Of a DNA stretch of 64,000 bases, positions 30,032 through 39,375 are shown in pieces. The position numbers and the translations under genes are program-made. The notes beneath the pieces are model-generated. The model saw only the letters and a program-made list of their open reading frames with translations, did no database searches and had not been told where the DNA came from. How positions within the stretch are numbered: position 1 is the first letter of the stretch; each line of letters starts with the position of its first letter. Source of the stretch: Aureimonas sp. SA4125 (lineage in GTDB: Bacteria > Pseudomonadota > Alphaproteobacteria > Rhizobiales > Rhizobiaceae); contig NZ_AP025032.1 in assembly GCF_019973775.1 (NCBI RefSeq), forward strand, positions 1,116,001-1,180,000. Direction: 5' to 3'.

Positions 30032-31825
30032 TCAGCGCTGCAGGCGCAGGCCGATCCGGACGGACTGGGCCGTGTAGTCGCCGCCTGGCTGGCGACTGTC
30101 CAATTCTTCGTGGCGGACGAGGCCGGTGAAGGCGAGCGTCCGGTTCATCCAATAGGTGAACCCGGCCTCGGCCGCGTAGCTCGTCTCGACTTCGCTGTCG
30201 ATCTCGCTGTCGCGGTAGGCGGCCGAGAGCGTCGACGTCAGGTCGGCGCGGTGCGTCAGACGGTGGCGCAGCGCCAGCGAACTTTCGTAGAGCGTCGAAT
30301 TACCGGTGCTGTCCGTATCCGGATCGAAGCTGGTCGCCGCGGTGAGGACGACGTCCGTTCCGCGCTGCGGCGACCAGGCGAGCCTGGCGTCGAAAGTCGG
30401 CGATCCGTCGGTCGGCACGGCCTCGTCGTCGGGGACGTTCCAAGCATAGCCGGTCGCGACTTCGCCCAGGAACTTTTCTCCCAGATCGAAGGCGAGGCCG
30501 GCCCGGAGCGAAGGGATGGCGGAATTGCGCTCGCGGCCGTCGGCGGTGCGATCCTCGTCGAAGATGCGATAGCCGAGCCCGCTCTCGACGAAGGGCTTCA
30601 GCGCCGGGGAAATCTCGTAGCCCGTGCGCAGCGCCGCCGTCACCGTCGTATAGCTCTCGTCGGGTGCGGTGATGCCCTCTGCCTGCGTCTTGGTCTGCCG
30701 GATGACCGACGTGTCGATGCCGGCCGTGATCCGGCCGAACTGGCGCTCGAGGTCGGCGCCGGCCGAATAGGTGAGGATGTCCGGCCGCTCGCTGATCGAA
30801 TCACCGGCATCGAGGTCGATCGGGTCTTCCTGGCGATACTCGATGGCACCGCGCAGAGTCGCCGTCGTCAGTTTGTCGATGTCCAGGCGGTAACGCCCGT
30901 CAAGCGACAGACGCGGCTCGGATTCGAGTTCGCCGGCGAAGTTGCGGCGATAGGAGGCGAGGGCATTCAGCTCGGCCTCGTTCTCGGACCAGTCCGACAG
31001 GAGCCGCGCCGAGGCGGTCGTCTCGCTGAACACGCCGCTCTCGCCGCCCGGGCTAAGCGACAGATTGGTGGAGGCACCGATGCCCTGATCCAGCGTGGAG
31101 TACAGAACGAAGGTGCCCGCGCGGATGCCGACGGGCGCAAACGGGTCGTCTTCCGCAATCGGGATGGTGCCGCGCAGCGGAGTGATGGCGAGGTTCTGCC
31201 GGCCGAGAATCGTATCGCCGCGCGACGACCGCACGGCCGTGGCCGCCTGGGCGAGGTCGGCGGCGGGAAGCCCGCCGGCACGCGCTGCCAGCAGGGGGTC
31301 GAGGGGACGCCCATCGGCGTCCCGCAGGGGCGCTGTCCGGTCGGTGCGGCCAGCCGTCGTCGATCCGGCACGGGTGTTGTCGGCCGCATTGGCCGCAGCT
31401 GGCGCGGCAGCACGGTTCAGCGGGCCGCTGGCCTGCTCGGCCGGATCGAACAGATTGAATCGCGGCCTCCGCGGTGCTGTCGTCGCCGGGTCCTCGTCGC
31501 CGGGAAGTGTCTCGTCATCGTCGGGTCGGTCGGCCCTGTCCTCCGATCCACGGCTGAAGGGCTCGTACTGCTGATCGCCGCCGCCGTCGGCGAGCGGTGC
31601 CTCGGTCGGTACTTGCCTCAGACGCAGGTCGCTTGGAGCGTCGTCGCCACCGCTCGGCCTGAGGTCTGGTCCACGCAGTGTCGGCCGCGCGTCGGTGGCC
31701 TGCGCCATGGCGGACTCAGCGCGCAGGACCGAGCAGCCGGTCAGAAGCGCGACCATTCCAAGCCGGCCTACCAGCCGCCACGCCTTGCTGTGCTCGTCGA
31801 TCACTGCCCCACCGGCCGTTCGCAA
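30032..31825 (-). CDS. Outer-membrane beta-barrel protein (BBP2/OMP_b-brl family)
   Basis: A 597-residue protein. The N-terminus is hydrophobic with both a possible lipobox (LLTGCS) and a signal-peptidase-I site (AMAQA). About 180 disordered, Asp/Pro-rich residues follow. From ~240 on, alternating patterns such as TFVLYSTLDQGIGASTNLSL, SETTASARLLSDWSENEAEL and a terminal QSVRIGLRLQR (final aromatic position missing) resemble outer-membrane barrels found with exopolysaccharide genes. It is convergent with galU (21 bases), consistent with an envelope role only by association. Confidence 0.75.
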   Translation of the reverse strand: MRTAGGAVIDEHSKAWRLVGRLGMVALLTGCSVLRAESAMAQATDARPTLRGPDLRPSGGDDAPSDLRLRQVPTEAPLADGGGDQQYEPFSRGSEDRADRPDDDETLPGDEDPATTAPRRPRFNLFDPAEQASGPLNRAAAPAAANAADNTRAGSTTAGRTDRTAPLRDADGRPLDPLLAARAGGLPAADLAQAATAVRSSRGDTILGRQNLAITPLRGTIPIAEDDPFAPVGIRAGTFVLYSTLDQGIGASTNLSLSPGGESGVFSETTASARLLSDWSENEAELNALASYRRNFAGELESEPRLSLDGRYRLDIDKLTTATLRGAIEYRQEDPIDLDAGDSISERPDILTYSAGADLERQFGRITAGIDTSVIRQTKTQAEGITAPDESYTTVTAALRTGYEISPALKPFVESGLGYRIFDEDRTADGRERNSAIPSLRAGLAFDLGEKFLGEVATGYAWNVPDDEAVPTDGSPTFDARLAWSPQRGTDVVLTAATSFDPDTDSTGNSTLYESSLALRHRLTHRADLTSTLSAAYRDSEIDSEVETSYAAEAGFTYWMNRTLAFTGLVRHEELDSRQPGGDYTAQSVRIGLRLQR

Positions 31826-31924
31826 ATTGCAGACTTATTGCCGATTGGTAAACGCGAATGGTTAACCGAACCTTAACCGCCCTTCGCTGGCCGGGCGACG
31901 GACGGGCGTCCGTCGATGGGCGCT

Positions 31925-32389
31925 CTATGCTCCCGGCGGGTCCAGCGGCTCGACCATGAGCACCGCGCCGCGTGCTCCGGTGATTCTGACTCGGGCGTTC
32001 TGGGGAAGGTCTGGCCCTTCGACGATCCACCAGCCGTCCTCGATGGCGACCTTGCCGCGATGGCCGACGATCGCTTCCGACAGGGTCGCGGTCGTGCCGA
32101 CCAACCTGTCGGCCCGGTTGCTCTGGCCGAGCGGCTCTGCCCGGACCGTCTTGGCGCCGTACCACCGCCGGCCGACGAGGACAGCCGCCAGCGACACGAC
32201 GACGAAGGCGATGACCTGCTGCTGCCAGCCGAAACTGTCGCCGAGGAGCAGCGCATTCGTGCCGACGACGAGAGCCGCGAGGCCGGGAAACAGGAGATAG
32301 ACTCCGGGAACGACGATTTCGAGGACGAGAAGCGCCATTCCGGCAATCCACCAGCCATAGGCGCCGACGTCCGCGAGCACCGCGCTCAT
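31925..32389 (-). CDS. NfeD-family membrane protein
   Basis: A 154-residue protein with three N-terminal helices (WWIAGMALLVLEIVVPGVYL, LAALVVGTNALLL, VIAFVVVSLAAVLVGRRW) and a C-terminal OB-fold (LVGTTATLSEAIVGHRGKVA, DLPQNARVRITGARGAVLMV). Short NfeD proteins pair with SPFH proteins. Its start overlaps the stop of the upstream qmcA-like gene by four bases (ATGA), so the two are translationally coupled. Confidence 0.9.
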   Translation of the reverse strand: MSAVLADVGAYGWWIAGMALLVLEIVVPGVYLLFPGLAALVVGTNALLLGDSFGWQQQVIAFVVVSLAAVLVGRRWYGAKTVRAEPLGQSNRADRLVGTTATLSEAIVGHRGKVAIEDGWWIVEGPDLPQNARVRITGARGAVLMVEPLDPPGA

Positions 32390-33432
32390 TCGCCGGAATT
32401 CTCGCGGGGTGGCACACCCCGCGACGGCGCCATGAAGCCCGTTCCGCCGCCGGCGGCGCCTTGTGTGTTCGGAACACGCGTCCGGGAAGCCGCCGATGCT
32501 GCAGACCCCGCACCGGTCGCGTCCGGGAAGGAGGCGCGGGCGAGTTCCGCGATCCCGCCGATCGAGCCGATCAGCGAGGCCGCCTCGAGCGGCATCAGGA
32601 TCACGCGCTGATTGTTGGCCGAGGCGAGCTTGCCGAGCGCCTCGGTGTATTTCTGCGCCACGAAGTAGTTCAGCGCCTGGACGCTTCCGGCAGCGATCGC
32701 CTCGGAGACGACCCGCGTTGCCGTTGCCTCCGCCTCGGCGAGGCGCTCGCGGGCCTCGGCCTCGCGGAACGCGGCTTCACGCAGGCCCTCGGCCTGGAGG
32801 ATCTGCGCCTGCTTGTCGCCCTCGGCGCGCAGGATCTTGGCGTTTCGCTGGCCCTCTGCCTCCAGTACCTCGGCCCGCTTCTCGCGCTCGGCCTTCATCT
32901 GCCGGGCCATGGAGTCGACCAGATCGCGCGGCGGGTTGATGTCCTTGATCTCGATCCGGGTAATCTTGATGCCCCAGGAATTGGCTGCCTGGTCGGCGAC
33001 GCGCAGGATCTTCTCCGAGATCGCGTCGCGGTTCGACAGCAGATCGTCGAGATCCATTGAACCCATGACGGAGCGCAGATTGGTCATCACGAGGTTCAGG
33101 ATGGCGTTTTCGAGCCCGCTGACCTCGTAAGCGGCGGCGGCGGCGTCCAGCACCTGGTAGAAGGCGACGCCGTCGGCGGCGACCGACGCATTGTCGCGGG
33201 TGATGACTTCCTGCGTCGGAATGTCGAGCACCTGCTCCATCATGTTCAGCTTGCGACCGATGCGCTCGACGAAGGGGATGAGGATGTTGAGGCCGGGCGT
33301 CAGCGTGCGGGTGTAGCGGCCAAAACTCTCCACCGTCCAGGCGTAACCCTGCGGCACGGTCTTCACCATCGCGAGGAGAACGATGAGGCCGAAGACGAGG
33401 AGGGCGATGACGAGAATGCCGAAGCCGGTCAT
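32386..33432 (-). CDS. qmcA: SPFH/band-7 protein, QmcA-like
   Basis: A 348-residue stomatin-like protein: one N-terminal helix (ILVIALLVFGLIVLLAM), band-7 domain at ~25-190 (VPQGYAWTVESFGRYTRTLT, GIKITRIEIKDINPPRDLVD), a long Glu/Ala/Arg coiled coil at ~190-260 and a Pro/Gly-rich tail. It forms membrane microdomain scaffolds with NfeD and often supports membrane proteases. It is first of the qmcA-nfeD operon. Confidence 0.9.
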   Translation of the reverse strand: MTGFGILVIALLVFGLIVLLAMVKTVPQGYAWTVESFGRYTRTLTPGLNILIPFVERIGRKLNMMEQVLDIPTQEVITRDNASVAADGVAFYQVLDAAAAAYEVSGLENAILNLVMTNLRSVMGSMDLDDLLSNRDAISEKILRVADQAANSWGIKITRIEIKDINPPRDLVDSMARQMKAEREKRAEVLEAEGQRNAKILRAEGDKQAQILQAEGLREAAFREAEARERLAEAEATATRVVSEAIAAGSVQALNYFVAQKYTEALGKLASANNQRVILMPLEAASLIGSIGGIAELARASFPDATGAGSAASAASRTRVPNTQGAAGGGTGFMAPSRGVPPRENSGE

Positions 33433-33565
33433 CGCACCGGTCCCAATCGCGAAATGATCATGCGTCTCTCCCTTTGTCGCGCCATTTGTCCATTAGGCGC
33501 ACCAGCCCCGTCGCGACGCAAGATGCCGAGGAACCGATCACCCGGCGGCGTCGATCCGGTGCGCG

Positions 33566-34477
33566 TCACTCTTCGGGCACGGGCCGGGGCCGGGCGATCC
33601 AGACGCCGAAGAGGATGAGCAAGCCGCCGATCACCTGCAGGGGCACGAGTGCCTCGCCTGCGAAGAGCCAGCCGAACAGGGCCGCGGCGACGGCCTCGAC
33701 GAAGATGACGAGCGAGGAGAAGGAGGCCGACAATACGCCGAGCGCGATGGTCAAAAGGCCCTGTCCGCCGGCATGGCTGATGACGCCGAGCGCGAGCAGG
33801 TTCGTGGCCCCGCTGGCGCTGTCGGGCGCGAACCCGCCGCCGGCGATCATCGCTGCCGCCAGGAGAATGATCGCCGTGACGAGGGTCGACAGAAAAGTCG
33901 TCGGCCCCGCGCCGAGATCCTTGCGGGCCGTGCGTATGGTCAGGAAATAAATCCCAAAGAAGAAGGAGGTGAGGACGCCATAGAGGTCGCCGAGCCATTG
34001 GCCCGAGCCGGCCGAATGCAGAATCAGGAGCGCGGCGCCGGGAACGCAGATGCACAGCCCGATTACCGTGTGCCGCGATACCGCCTCGCCGATGGTGAGA
34101 CGCGACAGGAGTGCGACCCAGAGCGGCGCGAGGCAGGCCAGAAAGGTGGCATTGGCGATCGTCGTGTGCGCGATGGCGAGATGCCAGAAGATGAGGTCGC
34201 CGGAAAAGAACAGGCCGGAAAGAAGGATCGGCGGACGGCGCAGGCCCGCCCACAGCGGCTCGACGGCGGTCTTGCGTCCCGCCCGCGCCCAGACGAGGAG
34301 CAGCGGCAGGGCCAGCGCGACGCGCCAGAAGGCACTGGCGAACGAGCTGACCTCGGAGTTCCGCACGAAGACCGGCGAAATCCCCATCGCCATCGCGCCG
34401 AGAACGAGGAGAGCCAGCGCCGCGGCGACGGACAGGCCGACGGCCGCGGCAGGCGGGGCAGGGGAGCGGACGGTCAT
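33566..34477 (-). CDS. DMT/EamA-family transporter
   Basis: A 303-residue permease with two EamA repeats and about ten helices: AALALLVLGAMAMGISPVFV at the start, GLFFSGDLIFWHLAIAHTTI in repeat one and TIALGVLSASFSSLVIFVEA in repeat two. The ATG at 34477 leaves the first helix intact. Substrate unknown, perhaps amino acids or other small metabolites. Confidence 0.9.
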   Translation of the reverse strand: MTVRSPAPPAAAVGLSVAAALALLVLGAMAMGISPVFVRNSEVSSFASAFWRVALALPLLLVWARAGRKTAVEPLWAGLRRPPILLSGLFFSGDLIFWHLAIAHTTIANATFLACLAPLWVALLSRLTIGEAVSRHTVIGLCICVPGAALLILHSAGSGQWLGDLYGVLTSFFFGIYFLTIRTARKDLGAGPTTFLSTLVTAIILLAAAMIAGGGFAPDSASGATNLLALGVISHAGGQGLLTIALGVLSASFSSLVIFVEAVAAALFGWLFAGEALVPLQVIGGLLILFGVWIARPRPVPEE

Positions 34478-34660
34478 GGCAGGCTCGTCATATTCGGGGC
34501 GGCATGTGGCACGGGCCCGGATAGGCGGCGACTGTCTGCCGAAGTCAACCCGCCCGGCCTGCGACGGCACGCATCCGGCCGGAGAGCACGGACTTTGCTT
34601 GAACCGGCGGACGCTTCACATGATATGAGACCGGGAACGACGCTTGAGGAGACGCATGCC

Positions 34661-34963
34661 ATGGCCGACAACGAACAGGCGCAGATCGAGTTCGAGGCGG
34701 CGGCCTTTCGCCGGTTGCGCGATCACCTGCGCGAGCGCAGCGACGTGCAGAACATCGACCTGATGAATCTGGCAGGCTTCTGCCGCAATTGCCTGTCGAA
34801 CTGGTATGCGGAGGCTGCCGCGGCAGCCGGTGCTCCGATCGGCAAGGAAGCGGCACGAGAGATCGTCTACGGCATGCCCTACGACGCGTGGCGCGCGCGC
34901 CACCAGCGCGATGCCTCGCCGGAGGCCGCCGCCTCCTTTGCCGCCCGCACCCAGGCGGAATAG
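34661..34963 (+). CDS. DUF1244 protein
   Basis: A 100-residue protein carrying the DUF1244 core: [60 protein letters not shown]. The CRNC pair may bind metal; function unknown. The ATG at 34661 has GAGGAG ~10 bases upstream. In rhizobia it is often near gapR, as here. Confidence 0.9.
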   Translation: MADNEQAQIEFEAAAFRRLRDHLRERSDVQNIDLMNLAGFCRNCLSNWYAEAAAAAGAPIGKEAAREIVYGMPYDAWRARHQRDASPEAAASFAARTQAE

Positions 34964-35178
34964 CGTCCCACAGCAAACATCGCGGTGGATGTTGCGCTGC
35001 GACGCATTCAAACCGCGGCGTCTTTCTGCTAGGTGGCGCGTTCGAGACGTCGACTCGCCTGTTCACCGGATCCGGATGCGCGCATCGACGGGGTGGCCAT
35101 GGCTGCCGAACGATATCCAGCAGTCGAAGCGGTCGCGGAAACGTTCCTGCCCGCGACAAAGCTTTAGAGGAATGCGCG

Positions 35179-35439
35179 ATGAGCGAAGCCCAACCCGCTG
35201 CCGACACGAATGTCGCCGCCGATGAACTGCGTGCCTTCATCGAGAGGATCGAGCGGCTCGAAGAGGAAAAGAAGACGATCAGCGACGATGTGAAGGACGT
35301 GTACGGCGAGGCCAAATCGCGCGGCTACGACACCAAGGTCCTGCGCAAGATCGTGTCGATCCGCAAGCAGGATCAGAACGAGCGGCAGGAGCAGGACGCG
35401 ATCCTCGAACTGTACATGCAGGCGCTCGGCATGGCCTGA
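35179..35439 (+). CDS. gapR: GapR nucleoid-associated protein (DUF2312)
   Basis: An 86-residue, coiled-coil, highly charged protein matching Gap[61 protein letters not shown]. GapR clamps overtwisted DNA ahead of polymerases and supports type II topoisomerases in Caulobacter and relatives. AGAGGAATGCGCG gives a ribosome binding site before the ATG. Confidence 0.93.
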   Translation: MSEAQPAADTNVAADELRAFIERIERLEEEKKTISDDVKDVYGEAKSRGYDTKVLRKIVSIRKQDQNERQEQDAILELYMQALGMA

Positions 35440-35801
35440 GCCGGGAATGCCGGTCTTGGAGCGAAGGTTCGGACACGAACTTTCGACATCGTCAGTCTGC
35501 CGGTCGGCCTGATCGACAGGCGCATGCTGGAGAAGTCGCGCCGAGGCCCGAGGGTTGACGTTGGCAGGCAGTTGATCGAGGCCACGGGCCCGCTGAGCAA
35601 TGCGACCCCCGCGAAACGCCTGTCGCCCTTGCCGGCAGATCTTCGGCCGACCTCAGGGTAGTGAGGCAGCCATTTGCGGCCTGGCCCGGCCGCAAAGTTC
35701 CCGTCACGGCGCGCGACGTCTCGATGCCTGCGCTGTCACGGGCCGCCCGCCGCATGGCGAGTGGCCGGATGGCAAGCCGGCAGCGGCGTGCCATTCAGAC
35801 G
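35440..35801. other. Gap between gapR and mucR with no supported gene
   Basis: About 360 bases. A plus-strand frame reads FDIVSLPVGLIDRRMLEKSR near 35485-35545 but it has no credible start or family match, and base composition is ordinary. It may be relic coding DNA. Confidence 0.3.
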
Positions 35802-36275
35802 TCAGGCGGCGGCGCGACCGGCCGTGCGGCGACGCTTGTGACCGAGACCCATCTGTTTGGCCAGACGCGACCGGGCGGCGGCGTAGTTCGGCGCGACCAT
35901 CGGATAGTCGCCCGCCAGGTCCCATTTCTCCCGATACTCTTCGGGCGAGAGGGAGTAGTGGGTCATCAGGTGGCGCTTCAGCGACTTGAACTTCTTGCCG
36001 TCCTCCAGGCAGATGATGTAGTCGTCCGTCACAGATTTCTTGATCGGAACGGCCGGTTTCGGCTTTTCGGCCTCGGGCTCCGCCAACTTGGTCTTGGTAT
36101 TGCCCAATGCGCCGTACACGTCCGCGATCAGGGCAGGCAAGTCGCCTACGGGGAGAGAGTTGTTGCTGACATAGGCGGCGACGACCTCAGCCGTCATCTC
36201 CATCAGCATTTCATTGCTGTCCATCGTCTCGAATTCGTCCATAGCCTCACCCAATCGTGTGGTCGATTTGTCCAT
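35802..36275 (-). CDS. mucR: MucR/Ros-family transcriptional regulator
   Basis: A 157-residue regulator with [20 protein letters not shown] for oligomerisation and the Ros/MucR zinc-finger-like DNA-binding region [20 protein letters not shown] plus [20 protein letters not shown]. The finger has CxxD rather than CxxC, as in many rhizobial MucR proteins. MucR represses exopolysaccharide, motility and cell-cycle genes by binding AT-rich DNA, including its own promoter. The ATG at 36275 has GGGGGA 9 bases upstream; in-frame ATGs at 36242 and 36224 are alternatives. Confidence 0.92.
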   Translation of the reverse strand: MDKSTTRLGEAMDEFETMDSNEMLMEMTAEVVAAYVSNNSLPVGDLPALIADVYGALGNTKTKLAEPEAEKPKPAVPIKKSVTDDYIICLEDGKKFKSLKRHLMTHYSLSPEEYREKWDLAGDYPMVAPNYAAARSRLAKQMGLGHKRRRTAGRAAA

Positions 36276-37052
36276 GGGGTGATGTCCCCCTATGCTTGCC
36301 GGCCGGACGGCTATGGCGAAAAACTCTGTAGTCCGTCGCAACCGTCTGACACCGACATGCCGTTGTTAGTCTTGTATTGATATTGTGTTACTTAATGTCA
36401 AGGCACAATTATGCATCGGCAAGCTGTGAACAGACGACTTCCTTCGATACAAACTGCAAGAATTCGGCGGAGCGACTGCATCAAAGGGGTTTCCGGCAAA
36501 GTGCGCAGTGATTCGACATGATTTGCTGACGAAATTTAGGATTAAACTTTGTTCAGCAAATGAACTTTACGCGCCAGGCGCGTCGCCTGATGGCCGACAC
36601 TGGACTCACCTTTCGGCGGCGCATCGGTGATTCGGGCCAGCAAGAATTGCGTACTCGACCGCCATGCGGCGTAGCCGGTGGTCGAGTCGGCGCCTGAGCG
36701 TGTGAAACGAGCGACGCTTGAGGGGATTATTCGACCAGATCACGCACAGGGAGAAGCGGCACCAATGCCAATCGCCCGGCCATCCGGACTGCCGACCTTG
36801 CGCTGGCGGATGGCCGGGGCGTGGACGATTCGCAATCAGCGGCGTGAGCGATGGAGCCGGGCGGGGTCGGCGGGGAAGCGGGCGACACTCAGGAAAGGCG
36901 GGGGCCGTTCCGTGCCTGGCCTCATCGCCATACGGCCGACGGCACAACCCACTTTGTATCGATGTTCGCCACTCCGGCATTCCGCCGAGAGGACCAGCCC
37001 TACGGCTGATCCCGCCCCGCCCGGAACCGGGCGGCAGCTGCATTGTCAGGGA
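36276..37052. promoter_or_regulatory. Long gene-free region upstream of mucR, AT-rich proximal part
   Basis: About 780 bases with no gene I can support. The first ~290 bases (36290-36580) are clearly AT-richer than anything nearby (e.g. TTGATATTGTGTTACTTAAT at 36377-36396), which suits MucR self-binding. Farther on is an inverted repeat, ACTCGACC (36653-36660) and GGTCGAGT (36680-36687). The rest is ordinary GC-rich sequence, possibly relic. Confidence 0.45.
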
Positions 37053-38915
37053 TCAGCGAAACTTCGCCACCGGCAGGAAGTTCACGGCCGAGCCGACGAA
37101 CTGTTTGTCGTCCTTTGCCAGCGGCTTGGATGTGAAGCCGGCGGTGAAGACCGACGTCGGGACGTCGCGCACGAGAACGTCGGCATTGGGCTTGCGCGTC
37201 ACGGCAACCGCCGCCCGCGTCGCCGGGTCGGCGACGATGGACGCCACCTCGATGCGGGACTGGATGCTGACGGCGGCGAGCTTCGGCCGGGCGGCTGCCT
37301 CAGGCTGACTTGCGGCCCGGGCGAGGCGGGAGAAGCGACCGGTCTTTCCGGCCGGCACTTCCAGCCGGGCGATGGCCGCGGCTGCCGGCGAAGGCCTGGG
37401 GGTCTCGAAGGCCGCCAGAAGCAGGGGCGAGATCGCCTTGTCATCGGCGGCATCGGTCTTGGCCACCGGCTTCGGCTTCTGCGCCATCGCCGCACGCATG
37501 GCGGTGGACGATTCGACGATGCGCTTGACGGCATCGAGGCTGGCGACCTTGACGGGCTCCGCGGCGGCCTCGGCAGCGGGCTTGGACGATGCAACCGACA
37601 AGGGAGCGGGGGTCGCCCCCTTCAGGATGCTGTCGAAGCGGGGCCTCTCGCGGGGTGTCGGGACCGCATAGGCGAGCTGCGACGGCGCGCCGGCCACGAC
37701 CCCTGGGGTAACCGGCGTGTCTTCCAACTCGGCGACAAGCGTCGAGATCTCATCGGCAGCAGAGGCTTCGGCAGGGGCGGCAGCCACAAGCGAGGTCGGC
37801 CGCTCGCGGCCCGGCGCCGAATGCGGCAGCGGGATGCGGGACATGTCGAGCGCTGCGACCTCGGTCGCCGGCGCCTCTGTGGCGGGAACGGGCGCCTTGC
37901 CGACTTCCGCCGGCGGCGTCGGGGCATTGGTGTCGAAGGTATCGCGCATCGGCAGAGGAACGCCGGCGGCGAGAAGATTCGGACGGCTGCTTGGGACCAT
38001 CGCGGCGACCGCGATTTCGGCAGCTGGCGTCGGCCGGGCCGGCGGCGCGACCGCACGGGCGGGCTGCGCGGCCGGACGCTCGACCTTGCGGGTCGCCGGC
38101 GTGTTCTGCGCGACCTCGGCGTCGGCGATATCGTCTTCCTCGTCAGCCCCGCCGCCGAAGAGAGCGGCGAAAAGGGTCTTGCCTCCGCCGCTGTTCTGCG
38201 TGGATGCGCTGGCATTGGCGACCTGGATCGCGCTGGAACCCTTGCGGGCCTTGTAGGAGGCGAGGGCGGCCGCGTAGCCTGGAAGCGGCTTGCCGTCGGT
38301 CGGCACGTGCACGGTGTTGCCATTCGGGAAGACGGCGGCGAGTTCCCGGCGGCTCATGCGCGGCCAGTGGCGGGCATTGCCGACGTCGAAATGCACAAAG
38401 GGCGAACCGGAGCGCGGATAATAGCCGACGCCGCCGACCTGCATCTTCAGGCCGATCTCGCGCATCTTCTTCAGCGGCACGTCGGGGATGAAGAAATCGA
38501 GGGCGCGGCCGGCGGTGTGCTGGCTTTCCTTGGCGACGCCCGAGGAACGCGAGCGCAGCATGCTGTTCGTCGCTGGCGAGCGATAGCCACAGATGACATT
38601 GATGTAGTCGCGCGAGCCGGACTGGCGATAGGCCTCCCAGATCAGGTCGAGAAGCCGCGTGTCCATATTGGTTGGCTTGGCCTTGCGCCAGTCGCGCAGG
38701 AACCAGTTGATCTTCTTCAGTCCCTCGGCGCTGTAGCGCCCGTTGACCTTGTAGGGGATCGACGCCTTTTCCTTGGTGTGGAGATTATAGAACTTCAACG
38801 TCCGGGTTTCAGCCCGTGTCGACACCGAGCCGGCAGCGAGCATGAGCGCGCAAAGGGCGGCGGTCGAGGCTACGCGAACTGCCGCGCGGCCGACAACGTC
38901 GGTCATTCCCCACAT
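37053..38915 (-). CDS. DUF882/peptidase M15-like cell-wall protein with long tail
   Basis: A 620-residue secreted protein: signal peptide (AALCALMLAAGSVSTRA), DUF882/M15_2 domain at ~40-200 and a ~400-residue Ala/Pro/Val-rich low-complexity tail. The domain keeps zinc-peptidase motifs: ICGYRSPATNSMLRSRS, SQHTAGRALDFFIPDV and GSPFVHFDVGNARHW. Relatives cut peptide cross-links of peptidoglycan. The tail may span the envelope. It starts beside the mucR-side gap and is divergent from pepF. Confidence 0.85.
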   Translation of the reverse strand: MWGMTDVVGRAAVRVASTAALCALMLAAGSVSTRAETRTLKFYNLHTKEKASIPYKVNGRYSAEGLKKINWFLRDWRKAKPTNMDTRLLDLIWEAYRQSGSRDYINVICGYRSPATNSMLRSRSSGVAKESQHTAGRALDFFIPDVPLKKMREIGLKMQVGGVGYYPRSGSPFVHFDVGNARHWPRMSRRELAAVFPNGNTVHVPTDGKPLPGYAAALASYKARKGSSAIQVANASASTQNSGGGKTLFAALFGGGADEEDDIADAEVAQNTPATRKVERPAAQPARAVAPPARPTPAAEIAVAAMVPSSRPNLLAAGVPLPMRDTFDTNAPTPPAEVGKAPVPATEAPATEVAALDMSRIPLPHSAPGRERPTSLVAAAPAEASAADEISTLVAELEDTPVTPGVVAGAPSQLAYAVPTPRERPRFDSILKGATPAPLSVASSKPAAEAAAEPVKVASLDAVKRIVESSTAMRAAMAQKPKPVAKTDAADDKAISPLLLAAFETPRPSPAAAAIARLEVPAGKTGRFSRLARAASQPEAAARPKLAAVSIQSRIEVASIVADPATRAAVAVTRKPNADVLVRDVPTSVFTAGFTSKPLAKDDKQFVGSAVNFLPVAKFR

Positions 38916-39108
38916 ATGAAACCCGTCCCCTCAAAAGTCGACATCGCCTGCGATCCCTCAGACCCGGTGCCTGATCGCGCAGGATAATCAGCAATCGTCT
39001 CTTCAGCCGAGACTGCGGCGTGAAGATGACGCATATCGCATTTGACTCCAATTTCAAAAGAAAAGGGTTAACGGAATGTATCGCCGGGCAAAGTATCGAC
39101 TGCCTGGC

Positions 39109-39136
39109 GCAAGGTTCGGGCGTTGCCGAACCTTGC
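39109..39136. promoter_or_regulatory. Perfect 11-base inverted repeat (GCAAGGTTCGG/CCGAACCTTGC)
   Basis: Arms at 39109-39119 and 39126-39136 with a 6-base spacer. There is no T tract on either side, so an operator or structured RNA is likelier than a terminator. It lies ~195 bases before the DUF882 start on the other strand and ~240 before pepF. Confidence 0.6.
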
Positions 39137-39272
39137 AGGGCCGGCATGACGCGCTGTCGCCACATTCTCGCGCTGCCGAAAGAGGCGCCCGCCGCAGCGC
39201 ATCGAGCAAGACCACGGACGCCGTGTCGGCATGATTGCGGAAACTGCCATGCTTATCGGTCGATTTGGTCGA

Positions 39273-39303
39273 CACGTGCATGTCCGACACATACATGCAC
39301 GTG
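39273..39303. promoter_or_regulatory. Perfect 11-base inverted repeat (CACGTGCATGT/ACATGCACGTG)
   Basis: Arms at 39273-39283 and 39293-39303 with a 9-base spacer, ~72 bases before the pepF start. Each arm contains CACGTG-like and ATGCA steps. Its position suits an operator for pepF. Confidence 0.6.
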
Positions 39304-39375
39304 AACCGACGCCGCCATTCGCCATGGCCTTTTCCCGTTCAACCAGGAATTTGGCCCGTACGACCAGGAATATGG

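Larger units (their letters stand above)
38916..39375. promoter_or_regulatory. Divergent gap between DUF882 gene and pepF
   Basis: About 460 bases without a gene, holding two perfect 11-base inverted repeats (listed separately) and a ~21-base imperfect direct repeat, CCCGTTCAACCAGGAATTTG at 39334-39353 and CCCGTACGACCAGGAATATG at 39355-39374, the second overlapping the pepF ribosome binding site. Confidence 0.5.

Noticed and set aside
36606..37043. A 145-codon minus-strand open frame in the mucR upstream gap
   Set aside because: Pro/Arg-rich, no start signal and no recognisable domain; expected by chance at this GC content.
36678..38987. A 769-codon plus-strand open frame opposite the DUF882 gene
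   Set aside because: Gly/Arg-rich low-complexity product, antisense to a gene with a clear signal peptide and domain.
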